A stretch of 64,000 nucleotides of DNA from Pseudohongiella acticola (GCF_001758195.1 NZ_MASR01000001.1:434001-498000); one strand, 5' to 3'; positions 29,276 to 39,689 are shown, counted from the first letter of the stretch. Notes: generated by a model not told the origin, from the sequence alone. Translations and numbers: made by a program.

Positions 29276-30745
29276 TCAAAGCTGGCAAACCTCGTCCCGC
29301 CATTGCTGCAGATCCTGCAACAATGGCGACTGAACCTTAGCGGAAGAAGTTTGCTCCAGGTCAGCCAGTGCGTTATCAAAACTTGCCAGGTCGGGACCGG
29401 CACCCGGAATATCGGCGCTGCGGGTCAACCGTTGCTGGCAGAACTGCCGCCATCTAAGCTGCTCAGTTGATGATAATGATGGCGGGAAATTTCGCGCCCG
29501 GTAGCGAAACAACATTTCGGGCAGACGCGCATCATTGAACTGCGATGCCAACTGCCCGGACTCATCTGCCAGTTGCTGCGCACTCATTTCGCGCACCTTT
29601 GCCATCAACCTTTTGTCGGACGCGCTGAAAAAACCGCCCGCGTACAACATAAAATCCGGATCCACAGGCGCGACAAACCCGGGCCGATCAGCGAATGCCT
29701 CAACCACTTTTTTGATAAAGTCGGGATGCGCCTGAATCGTCTGCCAGTGCTCACGTGACTGCTCCATGTCAATCTGCAGCTGCTGCCCCCGTTCCGCCTC
29801 CAGCGCGGCCGGAGATGCAATCATCGGGCTGCGATTGCTGTGAAGCACCTTGACGGGCAGGCGCTGCTGATCGTCTGCCATTTCCGCGCGGGGACGAAAC
29901 AGACTTTCACGCAACTGTTGCGCCGTCATTTGCAGCCAGGGCGCGGGATCAACCCTGAGGTCATACAACAGCACACCATTACTATCAACCGGATGCGCGG
30001 CCAGTGGCATGGTCAATGCCAGACAACCCAGCCGCGCCGGATACATTGACGACACATGCAAAACCGGCGTATGTGCCGCCACGTCCAGCAACTCATTAAC
30101 GCGGTGTTTGCTGCGCAAGCCGAAAGCATAGTCAAACAGACGCGGTTGCTGAAGTTTTACCAATTTCGCCATGGCAATGGTTGCGCGAACATCCGACAGC
30201 GCATCGTGGGCATCCTGATGGGCAATGTCATTGGCAGCACTGAGTTCTTCCAGTCGAAATGACACACTGCCATCTTCTTTTTTCGGCCAGACAATTCCGT
30301 CCGGGCGCAACGCGTAACACAACCGAAGGACATCAATCATATCCCAGCGCGAATTGCCGTTTTTCCACTCTCGCTCGTAGGCGTCATAAAAATTCCGATA
30401 CAACAACTGCCGTGTCAACTCATCATCAAAGCGAATGCTGTTATAACCAGCGACACAGGTCTTTGCTTGCGTAAACTGCGCGTGGATCTGACGAATAAAC
30501 TCGGCTTCGGGCAGGCCGCGCTGACGCGCAATCTGCGGTGTAATACCGGTGATCAGACAGGCCTGGGGATGCGGCAGCATATCCACGGACGGCTGACAAT
30601 AAATCACCAGCGGCGCATCGATTTCATTCAGCTCCATATCGGTACGGATACCGGCGAACTGGGACGCCCGATCGCGCCTGGCATCTGCACCAAAGGCTTC
30701 GTAGTCGTGCCAGTAAATAGTTGCCGCCCTGCCCTCGTTTGCCAT
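29276..30745 (-). CDS. sbcB: Exodeoxyribonuclease I
   Basis: About 489 residues, the family length. A processive 3'-5' single-strand DNA exonuclease in mismatch repair and recombination. DEDD-type motifs: YWHDYEAFGAD at the start (D and E ligands), AGYNSIRFDDELTRQ (exo II) and QDAHDALSDVRATIAMAKLV (exo III). An SH3-like and C-terminal helical region follow. Start taken at ATG 30745 (MANEGR) with GGGTG seven bases upstream; the in-frame GTG at 30760 and ATG at 30757 are possible. Divergent from pyrB, with 145 bp between. Confidence 0.95.
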   Translation of the reverse strand: MANEGRAATIYWHDYEAFGADARRDRASQFAGIRTDMELNEIDAPLVIYCQPSVDMLPHPQACLITGITPQIARQRGLPEAEFIRQIHAQFTQAKTCVAGYNSIRFDDELTRQLLYRNFYDAYEREWKNGNSRWDMIDVLRLCYALRPDGIVWPKKEDGSVSFRLEELSAANDIAHQDAHDALSDVRATIAMAKLVKLQQPRLFDYAFGLRSKHRVNELLDVAAHTPVLHVSSMYPARLGCLALTMPLAAHPVDSNGVLLYDLRVDPAPWLQMTAQQLRESLFRPRAEMADDQQRLPVKVLHSNRSPMIASPAALEAERGQQLQIDMEQSREHWQTIQAHPDFIKKVVEAFADRPGFVAPVDPDFMLYAGGFFSASDKRLMAKVREMSAQQLADESGQLASQFNDARLPEMLFRYRARNFPPSLSSTEQLRWRQFCQQRLTRSADIPGAGPDLASFDNALADLEQTSSAKVQSPLLQDLQQWRDEVCQL

Positions 30746-30890
30746 GTTGTCACCCATCACATCAGTTTCGCCTGCACTCGTTTGGCAATGACTATAACAC
30801 AGACAAAATTTGCCTCGGCAGTCGGCGACTGCCGCCCAGATGGTGTACTATCTGCAGCATCTGTTAAAGCCCAACCAAAGGATCAGCCTT

Positions 30891-31904
30891 ATGCGTTTTC
30901 CCGGAGCCCATGTATTGAGCGTATCTCAATTCGAACGCAGCGACGTCGAGCGGATTTTTGAGGTTGCCGACAGTATGAGACCTTATGCCCACCGGGAACG
31001 CATGACCAAGGTGCTTGATGGCGCCATCATGGGCAATATGTTTTTTGAGCCCAGCACCCGCACCCGTGTCAGCTTTGGCTGCGCCTTTAATCTGCTCGGT
31101 GGCGAAGTACGCGAAACCACGGACATCAAGGCCAGCTCGCTGACAAAAGGCGAGTCCCTGTATGACACCGGTCGGGTCATGAGTGGTTACAGCGACATCA
31201 TTGTCATGCGTCACCCGCAGGCAGGGTCAGTGGCAGAGTTTGCCAAGGCCAGTCGGGTGCCGGTCCTCAATGCCGGCGACGGACCCAATGAACATCCCAG
31301 TCAGGCATTGCTGGACCTATACACGATCAAAAAAGAACTGAAGTCGCGGCAGCAAAATATTGACGGCATGCATATAGCCATGATCGGTGACCTGAAGCAT
31401 GGTCGCACTGTGCATTCGCTCTCCAGGCTTGTCAGCCTGTACTCAAAGGTAAAGTTCACTCTGATATCCCCCAGAGAACTCGCCATGCCGGAAGCCATTG
31501 TTGAAGACCTGCGCACCCGTGGTCATCAGGTGGTGGAAACTGAAGACATGGAATCGGGTCTGATCAGCAATGACATTGTTTATCTGACCCGGATACAGGA
31601 AGAGCGTTTTGCCAGCAAACCTGAGGCTGATCTGTACCGGGGCCGCTTCCGCCTGAATCAGTCTATCTACACGCAATACTGCCAGCCCAACACCGTTATC
31701 ATGCACCCGTTGCCCCGCGACTCACGCGAAGAGGCCAACGAGCTCGACAATGACCTTAACCAGCACCCTAGTCTGGCGATTTTCCGTCAGACTGACAACG
31801 GTGTGCTGGTGCGTATGGCATTGTTCGCCCTGACACTGGATGTGTGCGAACAGGTCGACAAATCATCACGCGAAGTTAACTGGTATACAGAACGTCGTTT
31901 CTGA
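30891..31904 (+). CDS. pyrB: Aspartate carbamoyltransferase catalytic chain
   Basis: 337 residues. It condenses carbamoyl phosphate and aspartate in pyrimidine synthesis. Carbamoyl-phosphate loop [27 protein letters not shown] (80s-loop Lys), GDGPNEHPSQALLD, and the aspartate loop HPLPRDSREEANE. Start at ATG 30891 (MRFPGAHVLSVSQF), which has AAGGA nine bases upstream; earlier codons to 30810 overlap the sbcB promoter. No regulatory chain (pyrI) and no adjacent pyrC; pyrC is at 11.7 kb. The C-terminus is longer than E. coli PyrB. Confidence 0.96.
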   Translation: MRFPGAHVLSVSQFERSDVERIFEVADSMRPYAHRERMTKVLDGAIMGNMFFEPSTRTRVSFGCAFNLLGGEVRETTDIKASSLTKGESLYDTGRVMSGYSDIIVMRHPQAGSVAEFAKASRVPVLNAGDGPNEHPSQALLDLYTIKKELKSRQQNIDGMHIAMIGDLKHGRTVHSLSRLVSLYSKVKFTLISPRELAMPEAIVEDLRTRGHQVVETEDMESGLISNDIVYLTRIQEERFASKPEADLYRGRFRLNQSIYTQYCQPNTVIMHPLPRDSREEANELDNDLNQHPSLAIFRQTDNGVLVRMALFALTLDVCEQVDKSSREVNWYTERRF

Positions 31905-31946
31905 ACACGGTCCAATTATCGCAGCACAACAAGCAGGAGCCGGAAA

Positions 31947-33059
31947 ATGCAACTCAAGGATATGTTAAACGCCATGGTGACGCTGGAAGGCTCTGATCTT
32001 TTCCTCACCGCCGATGCGGCACCGATGATCAAGATGTTCGGGCAATTAAAGGCGCTTGATGACCATGTCATGAGTAACCGAGACGTAGAGTCGGCGGCGT
32101 TCTCTCTTATGTCTACTGACCAGCGTAAGCACTTTGACCTCGAACCAGAGCTCAATCTGGCCATCAGCGAGCCTGGCATCGGCCGCTTTCGTGTCAATAT
32201 TTACCGCCAGCGTGGTCAACTGGCCATGGTGATCAGGCATGTCAAAACCGAGATCCCTCAGCCCGAAACACTCGGGCTACCTGATACCCTGAAACAATTG
32301 ATGGCGGAGAAACGTGGGCTGGTGCTGTTTGTCGGCGCTACGGGTTCAGGCAAGTCCACCTCGTTGGCGGCGCTGATTGACTACCGTAATCAGACCTCCG
32401 ACGGTCATATCATTACCATCGAAGACCCGATTGAGTTTATACACCCTCATAAAAAATCCATTGTCAGCCAGCGCGAAGTTGGCCTGGACACAACAAGTTA
32501 TGAGGCGGCCCTGAAAAACACGCTGCGTCAGGCACCTGATGTCATTCTGATTGGGGAAATTCGCAGCCGTGAAACCATGGAGCATGCCCTGGCATTTGCC
32601 GAAACCGGTCACCTGTGTGTTTCCACACTGCATGCCAATAACGCCAACCAGGCCTTGGACCGCATTATCAATTTTTTCCCTGAAGAACGACATAAACAAT
32701 TGTTTATGGATCTGTCACTGAATCTGCGCGGACTGGTTTCACAACGCCTGATACCGTCATCCGATGGCAAACGCGCCGCCGCCTTCGAAATCCTACTGGG
32801 CACACCCCGAGTCTGCGATCTCATCAAACAGGGCAAAATAGATGAAATCCGTGAAACCATGGAGAAATCTGCCGATCAAGGTATGTCCACATTCGATGGC
32901 GCGCTGCTGGAACTCTACCAGACCGGACGTATCACGCTCGATGATGCACTCAAGAACGCTGACTCGAAAAACAACCTGCGCCTGAAAGCCCAGTTGACAC
33001 AAGGGTCGACGACAGCACAGGACACTGAGTCCGGTCTGTCATTACGCCCCAAAGACTGA
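31947..33059 (+). CDS. pilU: PilU-type retraction ATPase of type IV pili
   Basis: 370 residues of the GspE/PilT family. Walker A GATGSGKST, Asp box EDPIEFIH, Walker B DVILIGEIRSRETMEHAL and His box CVSTLHANNANQALDR. The head M-V-T-L-E-G-S-D-L-F-L-T and the extended polar C-terminus after residue 340 fit PilU better than PilT (PilT lacks the tail). PilU assists PilT in pilus retraction, surface sensing and DNA uptake. ATG has AGGAG seven bases upstream. No pilT lies beside it, unlike in Pseudomonas. Confidence 0.9.
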   Translation: MQLKDMLNAMVTLEGSDLFLTADAAPMIKMFGQLKALDDHVMSNRDVESAAFSLMSTDQRKHFDLEPELNLAISEPGIGRFRVNIYRQRGQLAMVIRHVKTEIPQPETLGLPDTLKQLMAEKRGLVLFVGATGSGKSTSLAALIDYRNQTSDGHIITIEDPIEFIHPHKKSIVSQREVGLDTTSYEAALKNTLRQAPDVILIGEIRSRETMEHALAFAETGHLCVSTLHANNANQALDRIINFFPEERHKQLFMDLSLNLRGLVSQRLIPSSDGKRAAAFEILLGTPRVCDLIKQGKIDEIRETMEKSADQGMSTFDGALLELYQTGRITLDDALKNADSKNNLRLKAQLTQGSTTAQDTESGLSLRPKD

Positions 33060-33127
33060 TTGCGCAATTACCGCACACGCCGATCAGATTGCACCCCGGC
33101 TTAGTGTGATTATGCCGGATATTCGGC

Positions 33128-33133
33128 TATAAT
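33128..33133 (+). promoter_or_regulatory. Perfect -10 element just before the diguanylate cyclase start
   Basis: TATAAT lies seven bases before the ATG at 33140, so a transcript from it would begin at about the start codon itself. No good -35 is seen. Confidence 0.5.
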
Positions 33134-33139
33134 CCCGAA

Positions 33140-34333
33140 ATGGTCGATACAAAAATCAACAATTTCGCAATTTCGCGCTGGCGCGCCGAGTTTGTCGACC
33201 CGGCGATGGAACGTGCATACCACCTGCATGTTGAAGCCGATGTTGCCCAGTTTCTGGCTCGGGCGCTCAAACTGTGGGCTTTGTTATTGACTGTATTTGC
33301 CTGGGCGGATTGGCTGCAGCTAGGCAACAGCCCTGGTTTTTATATATTGTCTGGATTGAGAATGGCTCATGTCTGCCTGCTCTTGTGCCTGGCGTTTGTA
33401 TTGCCTCTGAAACCGCACTGGGCCACCTGGGGCTGGCCGGTCACGATTGTCGCCATCGCGGGCTATCCGTTGTTTTTCGCCTACCCCTATATTATGCCTG
33501 ACACGGGCGCAATGGGTCTGGCGATCATGATGATGATGCTACTCAGTGTTTATGTATTTGTACCCAATCGACTGGGTCTGACCAATCTGGTTGCTCTGAT
33601 CGGGTTCGCCATGGTCATTTTTAACAGTATTATCGCGGGAGCAACATTGTCCCAGCTCATTCTCGTTACCATTGTTCTGGCCTGGCCGGTGTCGATAGGT
33701 TACGCCGCCGCACACCGGATCAATACCGGTAACCGCAAAGCCTTCAGAGCATTGCGACTGGCTGAGAATACAAATCTAGAGCTGGAAGAGGAAATGACCC
33801 GCCGCAAAACCCTGGAAGTGGAATTACAGCGCCAGGCGTTGACTGACCCGTTAACCGGCCTCAGTAATCGTCGCCAGTATGAGTTATTGTTCCGTCGTGA
33901 ACTTGAAAGACATCGTCGCCATGGCACCAGGCTGGCAATGGGCATGATTGATCTGGATCACTTCAAACGTATCAACGATGAGCATGGGCATGAGTTTGGC
34001 GATCAGGTGCTCAGGACCGTTGCCGAAACTTTACAGGAGCCGCTGCGCAGCTGCGATATTCTGGGTCGATTTGGCGGCGAAGAATTTATCCTGATTCTGC
34101 CGGAAGCCAGCCTTCAGCAAGGGATAGAAGTTGCCGAGCGCATGCGCAAGGCACTTCGTTCAGCTGCCGTCATCAAAGATGGCAAAACCATCCACATTAC
34201 CGCAACCTTTGCCATAACCGAAGTCTGCGACAAGGACGAGAACATCAGCGACCTGATTCGCCGCGCAGATGAAGCCCTTTACGAGGGCAAGCGTGACGGG
34301 CGTGATCGGGTCATGGAAGCGGCCGCAGCCTGA
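33140..34333 (+). CDS. Membrane-bound diguanylate cyclase
   Basis: 397 residues. Residues about 45-195 form roughly six membrane helices of unassigned sensor type. A short coiled coil (LELEEEMTRRKTLEVELQRQ) leads to a GGDEF domain with R-F-G-G-E-E-F and an RxxD inhibitory site (R-S-C-D) five residues ahead, so cyclic-di-GMP synthesis with product inhibition is expected. The ATG at 33140 has no ribosome site. The nearest alternative, ATG at residue 23 (MERAYHLH), has none either. It lies 80 bp after pilU and may be its own unit. Confidence 0.9.
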   Translation: MVDTKINNFAISRWRAEFVDPAMERAYHLHVEADVAQFLARALKLWALLLTVFAWADWLQLGNSPGFYILSGLRMAHVCLLLCLAFVLPLKPHWATWGWPVTIVAIAGYPLFFAYPYIMPDTGAMGLAIMMMMLLSVYVFVPNRLGLTNLVALIGFAMVIFNSIIAGATLSQLILVTIVLAWPVSIGYAAAHRINTGNRKAFRALRLAENTNLELEEEMTRRKTLEVELQRQALTDPLTGLSNRRQYELLFRRELERHRRHGTRLAMGMIDLDHFKRINDEHGHEFGDQVLRTVAETLQEPLRSCDILGRFGGEEFILILPEASLQQGIEVAERMRKALRSAAVIKDGKTIHITATFAITEVCDKDENISDLIRRADEALYEGKRDGRDRVMEAAAA

Positions 34334-35497
34334 TCAGAGATCGCGTGCAATCAGCAGCTTCATGATCTCGTTGCTGCCACCGTATATTTTCTGAATGCGG
34401 GCATCAATGTACATCTTCGCAATCGGGTACTCCATCATGTATCCGTAACCACCAAAGAACTGCAGACACTCATCAACTATTTCGCATTGCTTCTGTGTTG
34501 TCCACCACTTGGCCATGGCTGCCGTCGACGCATCCAGCTTGCCTTCCAGCAATTTCATGGCACAGTCATCGACAAACACGCGCGCAATTTTTGCTTCGGT
34601 CAGACGCTCCGCCAATTTAAACTGTGTGTTCTGGAAATCAGCAATACGTTTACCAAACGCCTTGCGTTCTTTGACGTACTCACGGGTGTAGTCCAGCGCC
34701 CTTTCCATGGCAACACAGGCGCTGACCGCAATAATCAGGCGTTCCTGTGGCAACTGCTCCATTAACTGGACAAAACCCAGACCTTCCGATTCTCCCAACA
34801 GGTTGCCTTCCGGTACAAATACGTTATCAAAAAATGCTTCCGACGTGTCCTGCGCCTTCAACCCGATTTTTTCCAGATTGCGCCCGCGCTTAAAACTGGC
34901 TTTGGCTGCGTCTGACTCGGTTTCCAGCATCAACAGAGATATGCCCTTGCTACCGGCATCGGCATCTGTCTTCACCACCACACAAATAAGATTGGCCAGC
35001 TGCCCATTGGTCAGAAATGTTTTCTGACCATTGATGAAGTAGCCGCCCTGCGATTTGATCGCGGTTGTTGATACCGCCTGTAGATCCGAGCCAGTGCCGG
35101 GTTCGGTCATGGCAATGGCGCCAACCAGTTCACCACTCGCCATTTTCGGTAACCAGCGCTGCTTCTGCTCTTCGGATCCGTAGTTAAGCACGTAGTGTGC
35201 AACGATGCCTGAATGCACGGAATTGCCTATACCGGTTACACCAGCACGTGCCATTTCCTCTTCGATGACCATTTCGTGCCGAAAGTCACCGCCGCCTCCG
35301 CCGTACTCCACGGGTATGGAGGCGCAAAGAATACCGGCCTCGCCTGCTTTCAACCAGGCCTCTCTGTCGACCATGCCCTGCTCATCCCAGCGTTTTACGT
35401 GAGGCACAAATTCGCGTTCAAAAAAGCGCGCAATGTGCGAGCGCATGATATTCAGTTCTTCATTCATCCAGGGTGGCGTGTGCTCATAATTGCTCAT
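34334..35497 (-). CDS. Acyl-CoA dehydrogenase
   Basis: About 387 residues, the typical length. It oxidises acyl-CoA to 2-enoyl-CoA with FAD. Recognisable blocks: AIAMTEPGTGSDLQAV (FAD/substrate), LNGQ-like FINGQKTFLTNGQLAN, FGKRIADFQNTQFKLAE, QFFGGYGYMMEYPIAKMYIDARIQKIYGGSNEIM with the catalytic Glu in G-S-N-E-I. The substrate is likely a short or branched chain, to judge from the neighbours. Start at ATG 35497 (MSNYEHTPP). It follows the SDR gene after 11 bp on the same strand. Confidence 0.95.
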   Translation of the reverse strand: MSNYEHTPPWMNEELNIMRSHIARFFEREFVPHVKRWDEQGMVDREAWLKAGEAGILCASIPVEYGGGGGDFRHEMVIEEEMARAGVTGIGNSVHSGIVAHYVLNYGSEEQKQRWLPKMASGELVGAIAMTEPGTGSDLQAVSTTAIKSQGGYFINGQKTFLTNGQLANLICVVVKTDADAGSKGISLLMLETESDAAKASFKRGRNLEKIGLKAQDTSEAFFDNVFVPEGNLLGESEGLGFVQLMEQLPQERLIIAVSACVAMERALDYTREYVKERKAFGKRIADFQNTQFKLAERLTEAKIARVFVDDCAMKLLEGKLDASTAAMAKWWTTQKQCEIVDECLQFFGGYGYMMEYPIAKMYIDARIQKIYGGSNEIMKLLIARDL

Positions 35498-35508
35498 CAA
35501 CAAATCTC

Positions 35509-36279
35509 CTAGCGCGCAGCCATACGAATGGCTGCATCCAGCCTGATGACTTCACCGTTCAGGTACGAACTGCTGACAATATGGCACGCAAGATCAGCAA
35601 ACTCTTCAGGCAGTCCCATGCGTTTGGGGAACTGAATCATGTCCACCAATGCGTCTTTGACTGGTTGCGGTGACGCCTGCATCAACGGTGTCGCAAATAT
35701 ACCCGGCGCCACTGTCATGACACGAATGCCATCGCGAGCCAGATCTCTGGCTATGGGCAGGGTCATGGCAGCAATACCGCCCTTGGAGGCGCTATAGGCA
35801 GCCTGTCCCATCTGCCCGTCATAGGCAGCGACAGACGCCACGTTGATGATGACACCGCGCTCGCTGTCGTCGGTTTGCGCGTCGTTCTTTTGCATGGCGG
35901 CGGCGCATAGGCGCAAGACATTAAAGGTGCCCAGCAGATTTACCCGGATGACACGCTCAAACTGTGACTGCGGCATAGGGCCATCGCGGCCGACAGTTTT
36001 TGCCGCTGCGCCGATCCCGGCACTGTTTACATTGACATGCAGGCTGCCGAAGGTAGCCAGTGTCTTTTGCACGGCGGCCTCTACCTGTGATTCGTCGCTG
36101 ACATCGCCGGCTGACCAGCTTGCCCGGCTCCCCAGTTCTGAAGCAACCGCCTGCGCCCGGTCAGCATCCAGGTCAAACAACATGACATTGGCCCCTTCGG
36201 CGATGAAACGCTGTGCCGCTGCCAGGCCAAGACCTGAGGCGGCTCCCGTGATAAAGGCTGTTTTTTCTTTTAATTGCAT
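35509..36279 (-). CDS. SDR-family 3-hydroxyacyl-CoA dehydrogenase-like protein
   Basis: 256 residues. Nucleotide loop ITGAASGLGLAAA and acidic residue after FDLD (NAD preference). Catalytic Ser in NVASVAAYDG, and Y-S-A-S-K. The set matches type II (HSD17B10-like) hydroxyacyl-CoA dehydrogenases, which oxidise short 3-hydroxyacyl-CoAs, including branched ones. ATG 36279 has GAGG seven bases upstream; readings from 36486 have no support. First gene of a two-gene unit with the acyl-CoA dehydrogenase, divergent from the CoA transferase. Confidence 0.92.
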   Translation of the reverse strand: MQLKEKTAFITGAASGLGLAAAQRFIAEGANVMLFDLDADRAQAVASELGSRASWSAGDVSDESQVEAAVQKTLATFGSLHVNVNSAGIGAAAKTVGRDGPMPQSQFERVIRVNLLGTFNVLRLCAAAMQKNDAQTDDSERGVIINVASVAAYDGQMGQAAYSASKGGIAAMTLPIARDLARDGIRVMTVAPGIFATPLMQASPQPVKDALVDMIQFPKRMGLPEEFADLACHIVSSSYLNGEVIRLDAAIRMAAR

Positions 36280-36379
36280 GGTAAAACCTCGTGCACCGGT
36301 CTGTTTGTCATCAATAAGTTGGCAAGAATGGAAGATCACGGGCCTAAAATCAATAACAAAATGAACGAATTCATTAAAC

Positions 36380-37477
36380 ATGAGCGGACCACTGCAAGGT
36401 TTTAAAATTATCGAAATGGCGGCGATCGGACCGGTTCCGTTCTGCGGCATGATGCTGTCGGACATGGGAGCGGACGTCGTCCGCATTGATCGTCGGGGCA
36501 GCCCCGTTGCACATCAGGGCAACCCGGTGAACCGGGGCCGGCGCTCGATAGCGCTGGATCTTAAACAACCGGGTGACATCGACATCGCATTGAGCCTGAT
36601 CTCGGCAGCCGATGCGCTGCTGGAAGGTTTCCGGCCGGGTGTCATGGAACGCCTCGGGCTGGGTCCCGATCGCTGCCTGCAACACAATCCGCGTCTGGTA
36701 TACGGCCGCATGACGGGCTGGGGACAGACCGGACCCCTGGCGCAGGCAGCCGGTCACGATATCAACTACATTGCCCTGACCGGCGCTCTGCATGCAATGT
36801 CGCGCGATGGTCAGCCACCCTCTCCGCCGCTCAATCTGATCGGCGACTACGGCGGCGGCGCCATGCTGCTGGCGTCCGGTGTGCTTGCTGCCCTGCTGGA
36901 AGCATCCCGCTCAGGTCAGGGCCAGGTCGTTGATGCCGCCATGACCGACGGATCTGCCAGTCTGATGAGTCTGTTCCACGGTCTGCAGGCGGAAGGGATG
37001 TGGCGGGATGAACCCGGCACCAACATGCTGGATGGCGGCGCACATTTTTATAATTGCTATGTATGCGCCGATGGCAAATTTATCAGCATTGGCCCTATCG
37101 AGCCGCAATTCTATGCCAGCCTGCTGCAACTGTGTGACATTAACGATGCCGACTTTTCCGCACAGATGAACACAGCCCAATGGCCGACTCTAAAAAACCG
37201 GCTAAGCGAGCTTTTCAAGACCCGGACACGAGACCAGTGGTGTGATCTGCTGGAAGGCAGCGACGCCTGCTTTGCGCCGGTGCTGGATACAAAAGAAGCT
37301 GCCATGCATCCACATAACATGGCGCGACAGACCTTTGTCAGCCACAACGGCATTAACCAGGCAGCTCCTGCGCCCCGTTTCAGCAGAACGCCTGGCGCCA
37401 TCGGTAACGCGCCCGCAGCCGCTGACGAACATCGCGACGCCATTCTGAAGGACTGGATCAAGGACACCACATCATGA
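36380..37477 (+). CDS. CaiB/BaiF family III CoA transferase, alpha-methylacyl-CoA racemase type
   Basis: 365 residues. Blocks [40 protein letters not shown] and [13 protein letters not shown] with GDYGGGAM. The last two carry the His and Asp that act as the racemase acid/base pair in alpha-methylacyl-CoA racemase; [18 protein letters not shown] is also racemase-like. The enzyme would convert 2R to 2S methyl-branched acyl-CoA so that dehydrogenases can act. The stop overlaps the amidase start (ATGA). Confidence 0.88.
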   Translation: MSGPLQGFKIIEMAAIGPVPFCGMMLSDMGADVVRIDRRGSPVAHQGNPVNRGRRSIALDLKQPGDIDIALSLISAADALLEGFRPGVMERLGLGPDRCLQHNPRLVYGRMTGWGQTGPLAQAAGHDINYIALTGALHAMSRDGQPPSPPLNLIGDYGGGAMLLASGVLAALLEASRSGQGQVVDAAMTDGSASLMSLFHGLQAEGMWRDEPGTNMLDGGAHFYNCYVCADGKFISIGPIEPQFYASLLQLCDINDADFSAQMNTAQWPTLKNRLSELFKTRTRDQWCDLLEGSDACFAPVLDTKEAAMHPHNMARQTFVSHNGINQAAPAPRFSRTPGAIGNAPAAADEHRDAILKDWIKDTTS

Positions 37478-38913
37478 TGACGATTGACGAATATACTCAG
37501 CTTGATGCTGTCGCCATGGCAGACTTGCGCCAGTCTGGCGAGGTCAGCGCCGGTGAATTACTCGAATGCGCCCTGCTTCAAACCGACAGGCTCAACCCGC
37601 AGCTGAACGCCATCGTGCATCAGGACAGGGATAGCGCCCGTGAGCGCGCACAAAAACTGGATCAGTCCGCATCTGCGGATGATTCCTCAAAGGTCGCTGG
37701 TCAGCTTGCCGGCGTGCCGTTCCTGATCAAAGAAGTCAATGCGGTTGCGGGTTGGCCGCATACTCGCAGCACTGCCCTGTACAGGGACCATATTGCCAGC
37801 CAGGACAGCGCCATCGTTCAACGCTATCGCGAAGCTGGACTTGTTGCCTTTGGCAGCACCAACACGCCGGAGTTGTGCCTGACCATCAGCACAGAGTTCT
37901 CTCTGTTTGGTAGCAGCCGTAACCCGCACAACCTGAACCACAGCAGCGGTGGTTCCAGTGGCGGCGCCGCAGCAGCCGTGGCAGCCGGTATTGTACCGGT
38001 AGCGGATGGCAGCGATGGTGGCGGTTCTATTCGTATACCTGCCGCGTGTTGCGGACTGGTGGGATTAAAACCCAGCCGCGGGCTCAGTGTGGTTGAACCG
38101 GATTTTGGCAGCGCCTGGAGCGGCATGAGCGTTGGTCATGTGTTAAGCCGCTCGGTACGTGACAGTGCCGCGTTTCTTGATCTGCTTCGCTTGCAGCAAC
38201 CGGGACTGTTTCCGCTCCCTGCCTACGGCGAATCCTATTTTCAGACCTGCAACCACGACCTGCCGCGACTCAGGATTGCAGTGCAGCGACAGCACCCGGG
38301 CGGACTGGATGTGCACGCGGATTGCCAGCATGCGGTTGATCTTGCCGCAAGTCAGTGTGAAAGCGCGGGGCATGAGTTGGTAGACGCAGCGCCGCCGGTA
38401 AATTACGCCAGCGTCAGCAAAGCCATGTCGACGCTGATCAACGTACATATCGGCCAGATTATCAGTGCCGGCCTGGAGGCACGAGACACAACAATAGACA
38501 ACGCAGAACTGGCAGAATCCACCCGGCGCATGGCCAGTCACGGTATCAATACCACGGCAGCAAGCTACCTGACGGCACTGGATACGGTGAAACAGGCAGA
38601 GCGCGAGATGGCTGAATTCCACAAACATCATGATCTGGTTTTGTCTCCGGTGTTAGCGTTGCCACCGGCGGAACTGGGATGGCTGGACATGAACGCAGGC
38701 GACATACGCGAATACGCACGCCGTTACGCTGCCTACAGCCCGTTTACAGCGTTGTACAATGGAACCGGGCAGCCCAGCATTTCCTTACCCCTGCACCAGA
38801 ATGCCAGTGGCTTGCCTATCGGGGTCATGTTCAGCGCCGCCTGGGGTCAGGACCATGTCCTGCTACAACTGGCAAATCAGCTATTACCCGGCATCGTGCC
38901 GATCGCTGCATGA
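37474..38913 (+). CDS. Amidase-signature hydrolase
   Basis: 479 residues. The Ser-cisSer-Lys triad is visible: Lys in FLIKEVNA, cis-Ser in [14 protein letters not shown] and nucleophile Ser in [20 protein letters not shown]. Substrates of such enzymes range from aryl amides to fatty amides; none is suggested directly. It is translationally coupled to the racemase-like gene by a 4-bp overlap. Alternative ATG codons exist at 37474 and 37477. A hairpin terminator follows. Confidence 0.93.
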   Translation: MMTIDEYTQLDAVAMADLRQSGEVSAGELLECALLQTDRLNPQLNAIVHQDRDSARERAQKLDQSASADDSSKVAGQLAGVPFLIKEVNAVAGWPHTRSTALYRDHIASQDSAIVQRYREAGLVAFGSTNTPELCLTISTEFSLFGSSRNPHNLNHSSGGSSGGAAAAVAAGIVPVADGSDGGGSIRIPAACCGLVGLKPSRGLSVVEPDFGSAWSGMSVGHVLSRSVRDSAAFLDLLRLQQPGLFPLPAYGESYFQTCNHDLPRLRIAVQRQHPGGLDVHADCQHAVDLAASQCESAGHELVDAAPPVNYASVSKAMSTLINVHIGQIISAGLEARDTTIDNAELAESTRRMASHGINTTAASYLTALDTVKQAEREMAEFHKHHDLVLSPVLALPPAELGWLDMNAGDIREYARRYAAYSPFTALYNGTGQPSISLPLHQNASGLPIGVMFSAAWGQDHVLLQLANQLLPGIVPIAA

Positions 38914-38931
38914 TCGCCCTGCATGTGTGAC

Positions 38932-38967
38932 AAAGCCGACGCTGCAATACAGCGCCAGATCGGCTTT
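38932..38967 (+). terminator. Hairpin after the amidase gene
   Basis: AAAGCCGA paired with TCGGCTTT, with an inner CGCTG/CAGCG stem. It lies 18 bp beyond the amidase stop, between that gene and ppa. Confidence 0.7.
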
Positions 38968-38993
38968 CGCGCCTACACATCAGCACAGGCTGT

Positions 38994-39002
38994 TGTTATA
39001 AT
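38994..39002 (+). promoter_or_regulatory. Extended -10 promoter of ppa
   Basis: TGTTATAAT is a perfect extended -10 (TGnTATAAT) about 64 bp before the ppa ATG. The -35 region (TACACA) is poor, as is usual for extended -10 promoters. Confidence 0.6.
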
Positions 39003-39065
39003 GCGCCGCTTTTAGCATCGCAGCATTCTCCAACAGTACGAACCGTCAACAGGATCCCAATACTC

Positions 39066-39689
39066 ATGAAACAGACCCCCTCGTTCTCTCGCTGGCGTCC
39101 GCATCCCTGGCACGGCCTGGAAGTAGGCCCCGATCTGCCTCGCGTGGTTAACGCCTACATCGAAATCAGCCCATTTGATCAGATGAAGTATGAGATCGAC
39201 AAAGACACGGGTTACCTGTGCATTGACCGTCCGCAACGCACCTCAGCGCAGCAGCCCACGCTGTACGGTTTCATTCCGCGCACCTACTGTGGCAACCGTG
39301 TTCGCGACCTGATGCCGGGCACTGAGTGCGGTGACGGTGACCCGCTGGACATCTGCGTGATCAGCGAGCGCCCTATTGATCGCACCGAAATTCTGATCAA
39401 GGCCAAAGTCGTGGGCGGCCTGCCCATGAACGATGGTGGCGAAGCCGATGACAAGATCATTGCCATTGTTCAGGATGATCCGGCGTACGGGCACATGAAC
39501 GACATTTCCGAGCTGCCACCGATTCTGGTGGAGCGGATTGCCCACTATTTCAATACCTATAAAATGGTGCCCGGCAAAACCAACAAGGTCTCCATTGGTC
39601 CAGCCTATGGTTTTGATCACGCACAGACGGTACTGGCGGCGTCCATGGCCGACTATGACGAAGACTACGGTCACCTGCTGGAAGACTGA
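39066..39689 (+). CDS. ppa: Family I inorganic pyrophosphatase
   Basis: 207 residues. It hydrolyses pyrophosphate to pull biosynthesis forward. Metal and substrate residues: [34 protein letters not shown] (the D-x-D-P-x-D signature) and DDKIIAI. It ends in the helical region [10 protein letters not shown]. Slightly longer than E. coli Ppa (176) through N-terminal residues. It has its own extended -10 promoter and terminator, so it is monocistronic. Confidence 0.97.
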   Translation: MKQTPSFSRWRPHPWHGLEVGPDLPRVVNAYIEISPFDQMKYEIDKDTGYLCIDRPQRTSAQQPTLYGFIPRTYCGNRVRDLMPGTECGDGDPLDICVISERPIDRTEILIKAKVVGGLPMNDGGEADDKIIAIVQDDPAYGHMNDISELPPILVERIAHYFNTYKMVPGKTNKVSIGPAYGFDHAQTVLAASMADYDEDYGHLLED

